Shown here piece by piece: positions 31,289-40,446 of a DNA stretch of 64,000 nucleotides. The stretch's first letter is position 1. Every line of letters begins with the position of its first letter. The notes beneath the pieces are model-generated. The model did not search any database, was not told the DNA's origin, and saw only the letters and a list, made by a program, of their open reading frames with translations. This stretch comes from IDS-8 sp040902105 (GTDB taxonomy: Bacteria; Pseudomonadota; Gammaproteobacteria; Steroidobacterales; Woeseiaceae). The translations under genes and the position numbers were made by a program. Where the stretch lies: assembly GCA_040902105.1 (NCBI GenBank), contig JBBDXW010000053.1:1-64000 (forward strand), in the 5' to 3' direction.

Positions 31289-33139
31289 TCAGTTACTGCT
31301 GTAGTTATCGCCATGGGGGTGCAGGTCGTCGTATATGCGTTGCGCCAGGTTCCGGCTGATGCCGTGAACCTTGGCGAGATCGCCGACACCCGCGCTGCGC
31401 ACGCCCTGCAAACCGCCGAACTGACGCAGCAATTCGCGGCGCCGCTTGGGCCCGAGTCCCGGTATCTGTTCGAGGCTCGACGTTGTCCTTGCCTTCGCGC
31501 GACGCTGTCGGTGCCCGGTTATGGCGAAGCGGTGCGCTTCGTCCCGGATCTGCTGTATCAAATGCAGCGCCGGCGAATCTGGCGGCAGTATAGTGGGGGC
31601 GTTCCGGCCTGCCAAGAAAAGCTGTTCCTGTCCCGGCGTGCGGGCCCTGCCCTTCGCAACACCGACCACCTGCAGCCAGTCGAGCTCCAGCTCGTCGAGC
31701 ACCGTCATCGCTTCCGCCAGTTGTCCCTTGCCGCCGTCGACAATCAATATATCCGGCATCGCCACTTCGCCTTTTTTTACTCTTTCATAGCGTCTGCGCA
31801 GCGCTTCGGCCATCGCGGCATAGTCGTCGCCCGCCGCCGCGGGGCTCAGATTGAAGCGGCGATAGTCGCTCTTCAACGGCCCCGACTGGTTGAACACGAC
31901 GCAGGACGCAACGGTTGCTTCGCCCGAGATGTGGCTCACGTCGAAGCATTCGAGGCGCTCCGGTATCGATTCGAGGCCCAGAGCTTCGGCGAGCGCCGCG
32001 AACTGGCGCTGGATCGTCGCGTTGCTTGCGATCTGCGACTTCAGGCCCTGGTCGGCATTGGTTTGCGCCATCTGCAGCCAGCGCTGCCGGTCTCCCCGCA
32101 CCTTGTGCTTGAATCTGACTCTGTGGCCGGAGCGGTCCGCCAGGCTCAGTTCGAGCAATTCCCGATCCTCGATCGCCGCATCCACGACGATTTCGCCCGG
32201 TGCTTCGCGGCCCAGGTAATACTGGGACACGAACCCGTTAAGAATTACTTCGATTGCCGGGTCGCCGCCGACCTTTGGAAAATGATTGCGGCTGCCGAGC
32301 AGTGCGCCGTTTCGTATGAAGAGCACCGTCACGCAGTGAATACCCGATTTCGATGATGCCGCGATGACATCGAGGTCTTTCGCATTGTTTCGCGAGATCG
32401 ACTGTTCGGCTTCGACCTTCTTGATGCGTCCGATCTGATCACGGTATCGCGCGGCCAGTTCGTATTCCCGGTTCTCGGCGGCTCGCTCCATTCGCCTGAC
32501 GAACGTGTCGATAACACTTCTGTTTTTTCCTTCGAGAAACAGGATCGCCGCATCAATGTCCGCCTTGTAGTTTTCCTGATCCACAAGGTCGACGCAGGGC
32601 GCCGTGCAGCGTTTGATCTGGTATTGCAGGCAGGGTCGCGTCCGGTTGCTGAAGTAGCTGTCGTCGCAGTTCCGGATCAGGAACAGTTTCTGCAGCTCGT
32701 TGACGGTTTTCCGTACAGCGCCGGCATTCGGGTAAGGGCCGAAGTAGCGTCCTTTCCCCGTTCTCGCGCCACGATGGAATTCGATGCGAGGATACGGATG
32801 TTCTGTGACGTAAATGTACGGGTAGCTTTTATCGTCGCGCAGTACGACATTGAAACGCGGCTTGTGGCGCTTGATCAGGTTGTATTCGAGGATCAGCGCA
32901 TCGGCTTCCGTGTTGGTTACCGTCACTTCGACGTCGGCGACCGACTGCAGCATCGCTGCCGTCTTCGCGTCCGTGTGCGCTCTCTGAAAATAGCTCGACA
33001 CGCGCTTCCGCAGATCGCGCGCCTTGCCAACGTAAATGACTTTGCCGTTCGCGTTCAGCATGCGATAGACGCCCGGCCGGTGCGTCAGGCTGCGCACGAA
33101 CGTTTTGGGATCGAATTCTGTGTGAGATTCTTCGGTCAC
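31289..33139 (-). CDS. uvrC: Excinuclease ABC subunit C
   Basis: The 616-residue protein makes the two incisions in nucleotide excision repair with UvrA and UvrB. It has the GIY-YIG domain at the start (GVYRML, then VIYVGKARDL), a UVR motif near residues 200-235, an RNase H-like endonuclease core (ECFDVSHISGE) and helix-hairpin-helix motifs at the end (LEQIPGLGPKRRRELLRQFG). GTG 33139 is used because translation there overlaps the uracil-DNA glycosylase stop by 4 bp and the protein then begins at the family start. E. coli UvrC has 610 residues. Confidence 0.96.
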   Translation of the reverse strand: MTEESHTEFDPKTFVRSLTHRPGVYRMLNANGKVIYVGKARDLRKRVSSYFQRAHTDAKTAAMLQSVADVEVTVTNTEADALILEYNLIKRHKPRFNVVLRDDKSYPYIYVTEHPYPRIEFHRGARTGKGRYFGPYPNAGAVRKTVNELQKLFLIRNCDDSYFSNRTRPCLQYQIKRCTAPCVDLVDQENYKADIDAAILFLEGKNRSVIDTFVRRMERAAENREYELAARYRDQIGRIKKVEAEQSISRNNAKDLDVIAASSKSGIHCVTVLFIRNGALLGSRNHFPKVGGDPAIEVILNGFVSQYYLGREAPGEIVVDAAIEDRELLELSLADRSGHRVRFKHKVRGDRQRWLQMAQTNADQGLKSQIASNATIQRQFAALAEALGLESIPERLECFDVSHISGEATVASCVVFNQSGPLKSDYRRFNLSPAAAGDDYAAMAEALRRRYERVKKGEVAMPDILIVDGGKGQLAEAMTVLDELELDWLQVVGVAKGRARTPGQEQLFLAGRNAPTILPPDSPALHLIQQIRDEAHRFAITGHRQRRAKARTTSSLEQIPGLGPKRRRELLRQFGGLQGVRSAGVGDLAKVHGISRNLAQRIYDDLHPHGDNYSSN

Positions 33140-33786
33140 TGGCCGGCCTGAGCAAGTAGTTCCCTCGCGCGGGCGAACACCGCGCGGAACATATCCGGTG
33201 TCAGCCGGCCGGTGTTTGTGTTGTAACGGCTGCAATGGTAGGAATTCACCAGCGGGAAGCGCTCGTCGATCGTGTGTTCCGCGGCATGACCGAATTTATA
33301 GTCCGCCTGTCGCTTGCCGAGCGCCCTTACGACGGCGCGGTGCGCAATGCCGCCAAGGGCCAGTACGACCGATCGTGGCTCGATAAGTTCGAGTTCATTG
33401 GCGAGATACCTGTTGCAGGTATTGATCTCGCTGCCCAGCGGCTTGTTGTCGGGCGGCAGGCACTTCACGGAATTGGTGATGCGGCAGTCAAGCAGCCGCA
33501 GATCGTCATCGGCCGAAATCGATTCCGGCTGAGTGCCGAAGCCGAACTCGTACAAGGTCCGGTAGAACAGAATCCCGGCGAAATCGCCGGTGAACGGGCG
33601 CCCGGTGCGATTGGCGCCGTGCATGCCGGGCGCAAGACCCACGATCACCAGGCGTGCGCTTTTATCGCCGAACGGCGGGACCGGCCGGCACCAGTAGCCC
33701 GGATTTTTCACCGCGACGTCATCCAGAAAGGAGGCCAGCCGCGGACAAAGGCGGCAGTCCCGGTCGTACACGGATTTCCGTACCAC
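33136..33786 (-). CDS. Family 5 (UdgB-type) uracil-DNA glycosylase
   Basis: The 216-residue enzyme should remove uracil or deaminated bases from DNA. It has the iron-sulfur cysteines beginning with CRLC, the first catalytic motif GLAPGMHGANRTGRPFTGD and the second NSYHCSRYNTNTGR. These match family 5 better than the UDGa group. The GTG at 33786 follows the icd stop by 10 bp. The gene overlaps uvrC by 4 bp, which couples two DNA repair functions in one message with icd upstream. Confidence 0.85.
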   Translation of the reverse strand: MVRKSVYDRDCRLCPRLASFLDDVAVKNPGYWCRPVPPFGDKSARLVIVGLAPGMHGANRTGRPFTGDFAGILFYRTLYEFGFGTQPESISADDDLRLLDCRITNSVKCLPPDNKPLGSEINTCNRYLANELELIEPRSVVLALGGIAHRAVVRALGKRQADYKFGHAAEHTIDERFPLVNSYHCSRYNTNTGRLTPDMFRAVFARARELLAQAGQ

Positions 33787-33796
33787 TGCCTTCGTG

Positions 33797-35137
33797 TCAG
33801 TCGTCCATGTGCCGCACGACAGCCTCACCGAAGCCCCGCGTACCAAGGAGTTTGGCTCCCGGGATGAGTTGCTCGAGTTCGTGCTCGACCTCTCGTTTGC
33901 CGTGCGGCCGGTTCTTCCGTTTCGGCTGGTGGATCGCTTCGCGCAGCTTCGCGAGGTCGAACGTCAGTTCCTTGTTCGCAATCGTGTTGGCGATACCTTT
34001 AATCACGTACTCCGCCGCCTCGTGCCAGCCGATGTATCGCAGCATCATTTCCGCCGAGAGGATCAGCGAGCCGGGGTTGACGCGGTCCTTGCCGGCAAAT
34101 CCCGGCGCCGTGCCGTGCGTTGCTTCGAAGACTGCGACGCCGTCGCCGATATTCCCGCCCGGAGCGATGCCGATGCCGCCTACCTGCGCGGCCAGCGCAT
34201 CCGAAATGTAGTCGCCGTTCAGGTTTAGGGTTGCGATCACGTCGTAGTCCTCCGGGCGCATCAGGATCTGCTGCAGGAAGTTGTCGGCGATGACGTCTTT
34301 GACGATGATCTCGTTGCCCGTCACCGGATTGGCGAAACCGAGCCACGGACCGCCGTCTTTTTCCGTGGCGCCGAACTCCTCACGCGCGAGCGCGTAGCCC
34401 CACTGGCAGAAGGCGCCCTCCGTGTACTTCATGATGTTGCCTTTGTGCACCAGCGTGACCGAGCTGAAATCCCGGTCGATGCAATACTGGATCGCCTTGC
34501 GCACCAGCCGCTGCGAGCCTTCGCGCGACACAGGCTTGATGCCGATGCCGGAGCTCGCGGGAAAACGGATCTTCTTTACGCCCAGTTCCGTTTGCAGGAA
34601 GTTGATGAGTTTCTGCACTTCCTGCGAGCCGGTCGGGAACTCGATGCCGGCGTAAATGTCTTCGGTGTTCTCGCGGAAGACGACCATGTCGACCAGCTCG
34701 GACTCCTTCATCGGCGTGGAGACGCCGGGAAAATACCGGATCGGACGCACGCAGGCGTACAGGTCGAGCGCCTGGCGTATGGATACGTTCAGCGAGCGGA
34801 TGCCGCCGCCCACCGGCGTCGTCAGCGGGCCCTTGATGGAAACGACGAAGTTGCGGAACGCATGCAGCGTTTCGTCCGGGAGATGGACATCCTCGCCATA
34901 GACGTCGGCCGCCGCCTGGCCGGCGTAGACCTGCATCCACTTGATTTCGCGCCCGGCCCCGTAGGCTCGCGAGACCGCGGCGTCCACGACGTCCTTCATC
35001 ACCGGGGTCACGTCAATGCCGATGCCGTCGCCGACGACGAATGGGACTATCGGCCGTGCCGGCACGTTGAGGGAATTGTCGCGATTGACGGTTATGGCCT
35101 CGCCGCCATCGGGGACCTTGATGTGGTCGTATTGCAT
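33797..35137 (-). CDS. icd: NADP-dependent isocitrate dehydrogenase
   Basis: The 446-residue enzyme oxidises isocitrate to 2-oxoglutarate in the TCA cycle. Recognisable parts are FVVGDGIGIDVTPVM, the substrate and phosphorylation loop TTPVGGGIRSLNVSIRQ, the KGNIMKYTEGAF segment and the coenzyme site ATHGTAPGFAGKDRVNPGS. It is about 30 residues longer than the E. coli enzyme, partly through a basic insert (QPKRKNRPHGKREVEHE) near the C-terminus. Start ATG 35137 gives MQYDHIKVP. It is followed by the uracil-DNA glycosylase. Confidence 0.96.
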   Translation of the reverse strand: MQYDHIKVPDGGEAITVNRDNSLNVPARPIVPFVVGDGIGIDVTPVMKDVVDAAVSRAYGAGREIKWMQVYAGQAAADVYGEDVHLPDETLHAFRNFVVSIKGPLTTPVGGGIRSLNVSIRQALDLYACVRPIRYFPGVSTPMKESELVDMVVFRENTEDIYAGIEFPTGSQEVQKLINFLQTELGVKKIRFPASSGIGIKPVSREGSQRLVRKAIQYCIDRDFSSVTLVHKGNIMKYTEGAFCQWGYALAREEFGATEKDGGPWLGFANPVTGNEIIVKDVIADNFLQQILMRPEDYDVIATLNLNGDYISDALAAQVGGIGIAPGGNIGDGVAVFEATHGTAPGFAGKDRVNPGSLILSAEMMLRYIGWHEAAEYVIKGIANTIANKELTFDLAKLREAIHQPKRKNRPHGKREVEHELEQLIPGAKLLGTRGFGEAVVRHMDD

Positions 35138-35214
35138 TGCGGGTCTCGTGTCGATGATTCTCAGGAAACGGCGCGCATTGTACCGGTATGGTGGTGGATT
35201 TGTTCCACGGCGAT

Positions 35215-35278
35215 CGCCCGCTCGCGCGGGCTCCAACAGGGATTCTATTACCGCTGTTGGAGCCCGCGCGAGCGGGCG
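35215..35278. repeat. 25-bp perfect inverted repeat
   Basis: Arms at 35215-35239 and 35254-35278 are exact inverse copies (outer part CGCCCGCTCGCGCGGGCTCC) around a 14-base loop. It lies between aceB and icd, both read leftward, and has no T run, so it is more like a REP-type element than a simple terminator. A close relative lies at 37030-37103. Confidence 0.85.
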
Positions 35279-35325
35279 AAATCGACCTCAAAGGTCATCT
35301 ATAAGGCGAACGCCTGCGCCGGCGG

Positions 35326-36942
35326 TCAATCGAGATCCTCATACGCTTCCAGCGTCAGGAACTGCACGAACTGATTCTGTTTCGTGATGTGGTCCATCAA
35401 TTGTGCGGCGCGCCGGTAATGGCCCTTGTCGAACTGCGAATCACCGACCGAGGTGCGGATGTTGTCCATCTCTTCCCTCAGCAAAGCCTTGAAGTAGCCA
35501 TACGTAACGTTTCGCCCTTCGTCGAGAACGCCCGTTTCATGATGCACCCACTGCCACACCTGGGCGCGTGAGATCTCTGCCGTAGCGGCATCCTCCATCA
35601 GGTTGTTGATGGGCACGCAGCCGTTGCCGCCGAGCCATGCCGCCATGTATTGCACGCCGATATTGATGTTGTCGCGAAGTCCCCGTTCGGTGATCTTGCC
35701 CTTGACGACCTGCAACAGGTCCGCCGCTTCGACGTGGTCGTCTTCGCGCAGTCGATCGAGTTGATGCGGGCCCGTCATGTGTGCGTCGAAGATTTCCGTC
35801 GCCAGCGGTACCAGCGCCGGATGTGCGACCCAGGTGCCGTCGTGCCCATCCTGCACTTCGCGTTCCTTGTCCGCCCGCACTTTGGCGAGCGCGCGCTGAT
35901 TGGCCTCAGGATCGTCCTTGATCGGAATCTGCGCCGCCATTCCACCGATTGCGTAGGCGCCGCGTCGATGACAGGTCTTGATGACGAGCCTGGAGTACGA
36001 GCGCAGGAAGTGTGTCAGCATGGTCACTTCGCCGCGGTCTGGCAGGACGAATTCCGGGTACTTGTGGAATTTTTTAATGAAGCTGAAGATGTAGTCCCAG
36101 CGCCCGCAGTTCTGCCCGACGATGAAATCTTTCAGCTCATAGAGGATCTCATCGATCTCGAACGCGGCGAGGATGGTTTCGATGAGCACGGTGACCTTTA
36201 TTTCACCCTTGCCGACAATGCCTGCGTCCTCGGCAAACCTGAAGACGTCGTTCCAGATACGTGCTTCCAGGTGCGATTCCAGTTTCGGCAGGTAAAAATA
36301 CGGCCCGGTACGGCGTTTCTTCAATTCGGCCGCGTTGTGGAACAGGTAAATTCCGAAATCGACCAGCGCCCCGGACACGGCCTTGCCGTCGACCAGGATG
36401 TGCTTCTCCGCCAGGTGCCAGCCGCGCGGCCGCACAACCAGGGTCGCGGTTTCCTTGTCCAGCGCGTAGTGCTTCCCCTTCGCCTCGAGTTCGATGCTGC
36501 GATTGACGGCATCGCGCAGGTTGATCTGTCCCTGCACGATGTTCGCCCAGGTCGGGGACAGCGAATCTTCGCAGTCCGCCATGAACACCCTGGCGCCCGA
36601 GTTCAGCGCGTTGATGATCATTTTGCGGTCGGTCGGCCCGGTGATCTCGACCCGGCGGTCCGTGAGATCGTCCGGCACCTCGCAGACTTTCCAGTCGGAC
36701 TCGCGAATGTTGCGGGTCTCCTCCAGGAAGTCCGGCATCCGGCCGTCGTCGATCGCCTGTTGCCGCTGCTCGCGTGCTGCCAGCGCCTGTTCGATGCGCG
36801 GCGTAAACCTGCGCGCGAGCGCTGCGACGAAGGCGAGTGCATCGTGGCTCAGGATTTCGGCGAAGCCTGGCCCCATCTCGCCCGTCACTTCGATCGCGGC
36901 CCGGGCGCTTTTCGCGCTTGCCTGCTCGCTGGTTTCATGCAT
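35326..36942 (-). CDS. aceB: Malate synthase A
   Basis: The 538-residue enzyme joins glyoxylate and acetyl-CoA to malate, the second step of the glyoxylate shunt. Signature parts are FMADCEDSLSPTWAN, RPRGWHLAEKH, FYLPKLESHLEARIWND, the family pattern KVTVLIETILAAFEIDEILY and GCVPINNLMEDAATAEISR. Length equals the E. coli enzyme (533). No isocitrate lyase gene of the AceA type is adjacent; the PEP-mutase-type protein at 2962 is too short to be AceA. Confidence 0.95.
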   Translation of the reverse strand: MHETSEQASAKSARAAIEVTGEMGPGFAEILSHDALAFVAALARRFTPRIEQALAAREQRQQAIDDGRMPDFLEETRNIRESDWKVCEVPDDLTDRRVEITGPTDRKMIINALNSGARVFMADCEDSLSPTWANIVQGQINLRDAVNRSIELEAKGKHYALDKETATLVVRPRGWHLAEKHILVDGKAVSGALVDFGIYLFHNAAELKKRRTGPYFYLPKLESHLEARIWNDVFRFAEDAGIVGKGEIKVTVLIETILAAFEIDEILYELKDFIVGQNCGRWDYIFSFIKKFHKYPEFVLPDRGEVTMLTHFLRSYSRLVIKTCHRRGAYAIGGMAAQIPIKDDPEANQRALAKVRADKEREVQDGHDGTWVAHPALVPLATEIFDAHMTGPHQLDRLREDDHVEAADLLQVVKGKITERGLRDNINIGVQYMAAWLGGNGCVPINNLMEDAATAEISRAQVWQWVHHETGVLDEGRNVTYGYFKALLREEMDNIRTSVGDSQFDKGHYRRAAQLMDHITKQNQFVQFLTLEAYEDLD

Positions 36943-37029
36943 GCTGGTTTAGTCCTGAATGAGATATTAATTATTTATTTGTCAATCGATTACGTGGTTT
37001 AGTTGAGATCGTTTCTGTAGCGGTGTGGC

Positions 37030-37103
37030 ATTCGCCCGCTGTGCGGGCTCCCACGCCGTAGCGCATGAATCGCGCCTTGTTGGAGCCCGCGCAGCGGGCG
37101 AAT
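37030..37103. repeat. 22-bp inverted repeat, relative of the one at 35215
   Basis: Arms at 37030-37051 (ATTCGCCCGCTGTGCGGGCT and two more) and 37082-37103 are inverse copies with one mismatch around a 30-base loop. The arm core CGCCCGCNNNGCGGGCTCC is shared with the repeat at 35215-35278. It lies between the divergent aceB and rluE genes. Confidence 0.8.
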
Positions 37104-37144
37104 TGCCAGCGTTCGACGCTGCCAGCCGCAATTATACTTCCCCG

Positions 37145-37711
37145 GTGCCCTTGATTCTTTTCAACAAGCCTTATGGCGTGCTCAGCCAGTTCAGCCGTCC
37201 GGACACGCGCCCGACTCTCAAGGACTATGTGACCGATGCAAACGTGTATCCCGCCGGCCGCCTCGACGCCGGCAGCGAAGGCCTCGTTCTTCTCACCGAC
37301 GACGGCAAGTTGCAGGCGCGGATCAGCCATCCCGGTTCGAAATTGCCAAAAAGTTACTGGGTTCAGGTCGAAGGAGTCGCCGCGGACCGGCATCTCGAAG
37401 AGCTGACGCGCGGCGTTGACCTGAAAGACGGCCGGGCTGTCGCTCTAAAGGCCCGATCGATCGACGAACCGGAGAACCTGTGGCCGCGCGACCCGCCCAT
37501 TCGCGAGCGCAGGAACAACCCGACCTGCTGGCTCGAGCTCATTATCGACGAGGGCCGCAACCGGCAGGTGCGCCGCATGACTGCGGCCGTCGGATTGCCG
37601 ACGCTACGGCTGGTCCGCCGTGCGGTCGGTCCGTGGTCGATTGCAGAACTCGGATGCGGCGAGACGCGCCGCATCAGTAATGAACAAGCGTGGCAGCGTC
37701 TCGAACGTTAG
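37145..37711 (+). CDS. rluE: 23S rRNA pseudouridine synthase, RluE type
   Basis: The 188-residue protein has the RsuA-family fold without an S4 domain: LILFNKPYGVLSQFS, the catalytic Asp motif YPAGRLDAGSEGLVLLTDDG and the later RNRQVRRMTAAVGLPTLRL. RluE makes pseudouridine 2457 in E. coli 23S rRNA. The GTG at 37145 begins the conserved domain. In E. coli rluE follows icd divergently; here aceB lies between. Its stop overlaps the DAHP synthase stop by 4 bp. Confidence 0.9.
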   Translation: MPLILFNKPYGVLSQFSRPDTRPTLKDYVTDANVYPAGRLDAGSEGLVLLTDDGKLQARISHPGSKLPKSYWVQVEGVAADRHLEELTRGVDLKDGRAVALKARSIDEPENLWPRDPPIRERRNNPTCWLELIIDEGRNRQVRRMTAAVGLPTLRLVRRAVGPWSIAELGCGETRRISNEQAWQRLER

Positions 37712-39072
37712 CCAGCCAACCCGTTGCGATGAAGCCCTGCGATGCGCATCGCAACTTCCATCGCCTGTTCGTAATTGAGCCGCGGATCGACCGTCGACTT
37801 GTACGCCCTGGCGAGGTCGCTGTCGGTCAGCCCCCTGGCGCCACCGGTGCATTCCGTTACGTTCTCGCCCGTCAGTTCGAGGTGAACGCCGCCCAGGTAA
37901 CTGCCGAGCGTCTTGTGGATGCGGAACGCCGCATCCATTTCCGACACGACATTGTCGAAGCGGCGAGTCTTGGTGCCGTCGGCGGTGCTCTCCGTGTTGC
38001 CGTGCATCGGGTCGCAGATCCACAGCACGGGAGAACCGGTCTCGCGCGCGGCGCGAATGAGCGCCGGCAAACCGTCCTCGATCGATCTGGCGCCGAAGCG
38101 GTGAATGAGCGTGAGCCGCCCCGGTTCGTTGTTCGGGTTCAGGATGCGGATCAGGTGCTGCAGCCATTCCTCCGTCATGCCCGGACCGACCTTGATGCCG
38201 ACCGGATTCGCAATGCCGCGAAAATATTCTACGTGGGCGCCGTCGACCGCAGCCGTACGCATGCCGATCCACGGAAAGTGCGTGGTCAGGTTGTACCAGC
38301 GTCCGCGCCGTTCCAGAAACCGTGTCTGCGCCTGCTCGTAGTAAAGGTGCAAGCCTTCATGGCACGCATAAATATCCGCACGCTGGGTTTGATGCAAGGC
38401 ACGGCCTGATATCGATTCGAGAAAATCGAGCGAGTTCGAAATGGAGCGCACGACCTCGTGATACTCGTCGGCCATCTTCGAATGCCCGACCCAACCGAGA
38501 TCCCAGTACTCCGGATGGTGCAGATCGGCGAAACCGCCGTCGATCAGCGAGCGCACGAAATTGAGCGTCAACGCGGCGCGCTCATAGCCGCGCAGAATCA
38601 GATTGGGATCCGGTACGCGGTCTTTCGCCGTGAACGGATTGCGATTGACGAGGTCGCCGCGAAAACTCGGCAGCGAGGTTCCCTCGCGGGTCTCGGTGTC
38701 CGTGGAACGCGGCTTCGCGTACTGGCCGGCCATGCGGCCTACGCGGACCACGGGCTTTTTGAGCCCGTACAACATCACCAGGCTCATTTGCAGCAAAATC
38801 TTGAGTTTGGCGACGATGCTGTCGGACGTGCAGTCGTCGAAACTTTCGGCGCAATCGCCGCCCTGCAGGACGAATGCCTCGCCGCGCTGCGCCTTCGCGA
38901 GCAGGTCCTTGAGACCGTCGACTTCCCACGACGTTACGAGAGGCGGCAAGCGGCTCAGTTCGGCCACGGCGCGCTCGAGGTCCGGCAAATCCGGATAGGA
39001 TGGCTGCTGCGCAGCGTCCAGACGCTGCCAGCTTGCGGGGTGCCAGTCGGATCGGGCAACGGCTCTGGTCAC
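37708..39072 (-). CDS. 3-deoxy-7-phosphoheptulonate synthase, class II
   Basis: The 454-residue plant-type enzyme catalyses the first step of the shikimate pathway from PEP and erythrose 4-phosphate. Family features are VLQGGDCAESFDD, VGRMAGQYAKPRS, YEQAQTRFLERRGRWYN and ICDPMHGNTESTADG. GTG 39072 is preceded by AGGAGA. Class II enzymes are not homologous in regulation to E. coli AroFGH. It is transcribed alone, divergent from the lysine dehydrogenase-like gene. Confidence 0.95.
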   Translation of the reverse strand: MTRAVARSDWHPASWQRLDAAQQPSYPDLPDLERAVAELSRLPPLVTSWEVDGLKDLLAKAQRGEAFVLQGGDCAESFDDCTSDSIVAKLKILLQMSLVMLYGLKKPVVRVGRMAGQYAKPRSTDTETREGTSLPSFRGDLVNRNPFTAKDRVPDPNLILRGYERAALTLNFVRSLIDGGFADLHHPEYWDLGWVGHSKMADEYHEVVRSISNSLDFLESISGRALHQTQRADIYACHEGLHLYYEQAQTRFLERRGRWYNLTTHFPWIGMRTAAVDGAHVEYFRGIANPVGIKVGPGMTEEWLQHLIRILNPNNEPGRLTLIHRFGARSIEDGLPALIRAARETGSPVLWICDPMHGNTESTADGTKTRRFDNVVSEMDAAFRIHKTLGSYLGGVHLELTGENVTECTGGARGLTDSDLARAYKSTVDPRLNYEQAMEVAMRIAGLHRNGLAG

Positions 39073-39253
39073 GGTTTCTCCTTTGGTGCGCGGACTATGC
39101 CACGTGGCGGAAAAGCGGCGCAAAGGTTTCGGGCGTAATCAGGACGTTCGCGCATCGTTCGGTCATACGCTGGTACCGGTCTGGAAAGCACACCGCGACA
39201 TTGGCACAATGCGCGCCCGCGGGCATCCGCAGCTCTTTCCTCCAGGAGTTCCC

Positions 39254-40426
39254 ATGCAAGACATTCTGGTCCTCGGCGCCGGCAAGATCGGGGCGCTGAT
39301 CACGGGCCTGTTGGCCGAATGCGGCGACTACCGCGTGCAGCTCGCGGACAGCGTCGAGGGCGCCGCGGCGGGCGTCGCGGAGGCGCATGGACTCGATCCG
39401 TCGAGTGCCTTCACCCTTGACGCGAGCGATGAAAAGCAACTGTCTGACCACGTCGGGAAGCACAAGCCCGTTGCCGTTATCTCGGGACTGCCGTTCTATT
39501 GCAACGTCGCCGTTGCAAAAGTAGCGCGCGCCGGGAATCTCCACTATTTCGACCTGACCGAAGACGTTGCCGTGACCAATTCCGTGCGCGCGCTGGCCGA
39601 CGGTGCCAGCACGGCGTTCGTCCCGCAATGCGGGCTTGCGCCGGGCTTCATCAGCATTGCAGCGAATGAGCTGATCAAGCATTTCGACAAGCTTCGGTCT
39701 GTGAAACTGCGCGTCGGCGCCCTCCCCCAGCATCCCAACAACGTGTTGAAGTACTCGCTCACATGGTCGACGGACGGCCTCATCAACGAATACGGCAATC
39801 CCTGCCAGAGCATCGTCGAAGGCAAGGAAGTCAACGTGCAGCCGCTCGAAGGGCTGGAGGAAATCGAAATCGACGGTACGCTCTATGAAGCCTTCAATAC
39901 CTCGGGCGGACTCGGATCGCTGGGCGAAACGTACGGCAAGCGCGTCAACACGATGAACTACAAGACGATTCGTTATCCCGGCCATTGCGAACAGATGCGC
40001 CTGCTGATGAACGGCTTGAAGCTGAATCGCGACCGCGGCACGCTGAAACGCATCCTCGAGAATTCCGTACCGCAGACGCTACAGGACGTCGTCATCGTTT
40101 ATGCCGCGGTAACCGGCATGCAGGACGGCGAATTCCGCGAGGAAAACTATGTCAACAAGGTTTATCCGGAAGTCGTCAGCGGCCGGTTGTGGTCTGCAAT
40201 CCAGATCACGACGGCGGCCGGAGTGTGCAGCGTCATGGACATCGTTCTTTCGGCAAAGCCGCAGCGGCGCGGCTTTATCGCGCAGGAAGAATTCGGGCTG
40301 CATGAAATCCTGAGCAATCGCTTCGGCGAGTACTATGAACATGGCGGCAGCAACCAGCTGTCCGCCGAGCTGGTCGCGCGCGGCGAAACCGGCCGGCAGA
40401 GAAAGAAACCCGCGAAGGCGCAGTGA
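39254..40426 (+). CDS. Saccharopine dehydrogenase family protein (lysine dehydrogenase-like)
   Basis: The 390-residue protein starts with the Rossmann motif ILVLGAGKIGALI and has the saccharopine dehydrogenase C-terminal domain (TSGGLGSLGETYGKRVNTMN). Size and layout fit L-lysine 6-dehydrogenase or a stand-alone saccharopine dehydrogenase; both yield 2-aminoadipate 6-semialdehyde. The next gene, 20 bp on, encodes a dehydrogenase for that semialdehyde, which supports lysine catabolism. CAGGAG five bases ahead fixes ATG 39254. Confidence 0.85.
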   Translation: MQDILVLGAGKIGALITGLLAECGDYRVQLADSVEGAAAGVAEAHGLDPSSAFTLDASDEKQLSDHVGKHKPVAVISGLPFYCNVAVAKVARAGNLHYFDLTEDVAVTNSVRALADGASTAFVPQCGLAPGFISIAANELIKHFDKLRSVKLRVGALPQHPNNVLKYSLTWSTDGLINEYGNPCQSIVEGKEVNVQPLEGLEEIEIDGTLYEAFNTSGGLGSLGETYGKRVNTMNYKTIRYPGHCEQMRLLMNGLKLNRDRGTLKRILENSVPQTLQDVVIVYAAVTGMQDGEFREENYVNKVYPEVVSGRLWSAIQITTAAGVCSVMDIVLSAKPQRRGFIAQEEFGLHEILSNRFGEYYEHGGSNQLSAELVARGETGRQRKKPAKAQ

Positions 40427-40446
40427 GCGAACGAGGAGCGAAGGCA

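Noticed and set aside
31313..32356. Plus-strand frame of 347 codons
   Set aside because: Antisense to uvrC; no family resemblance.
35650..37002. Plus-strand frame of 450 codons
   Set aside because: Antisense to malate synthase; an effect of high GC.
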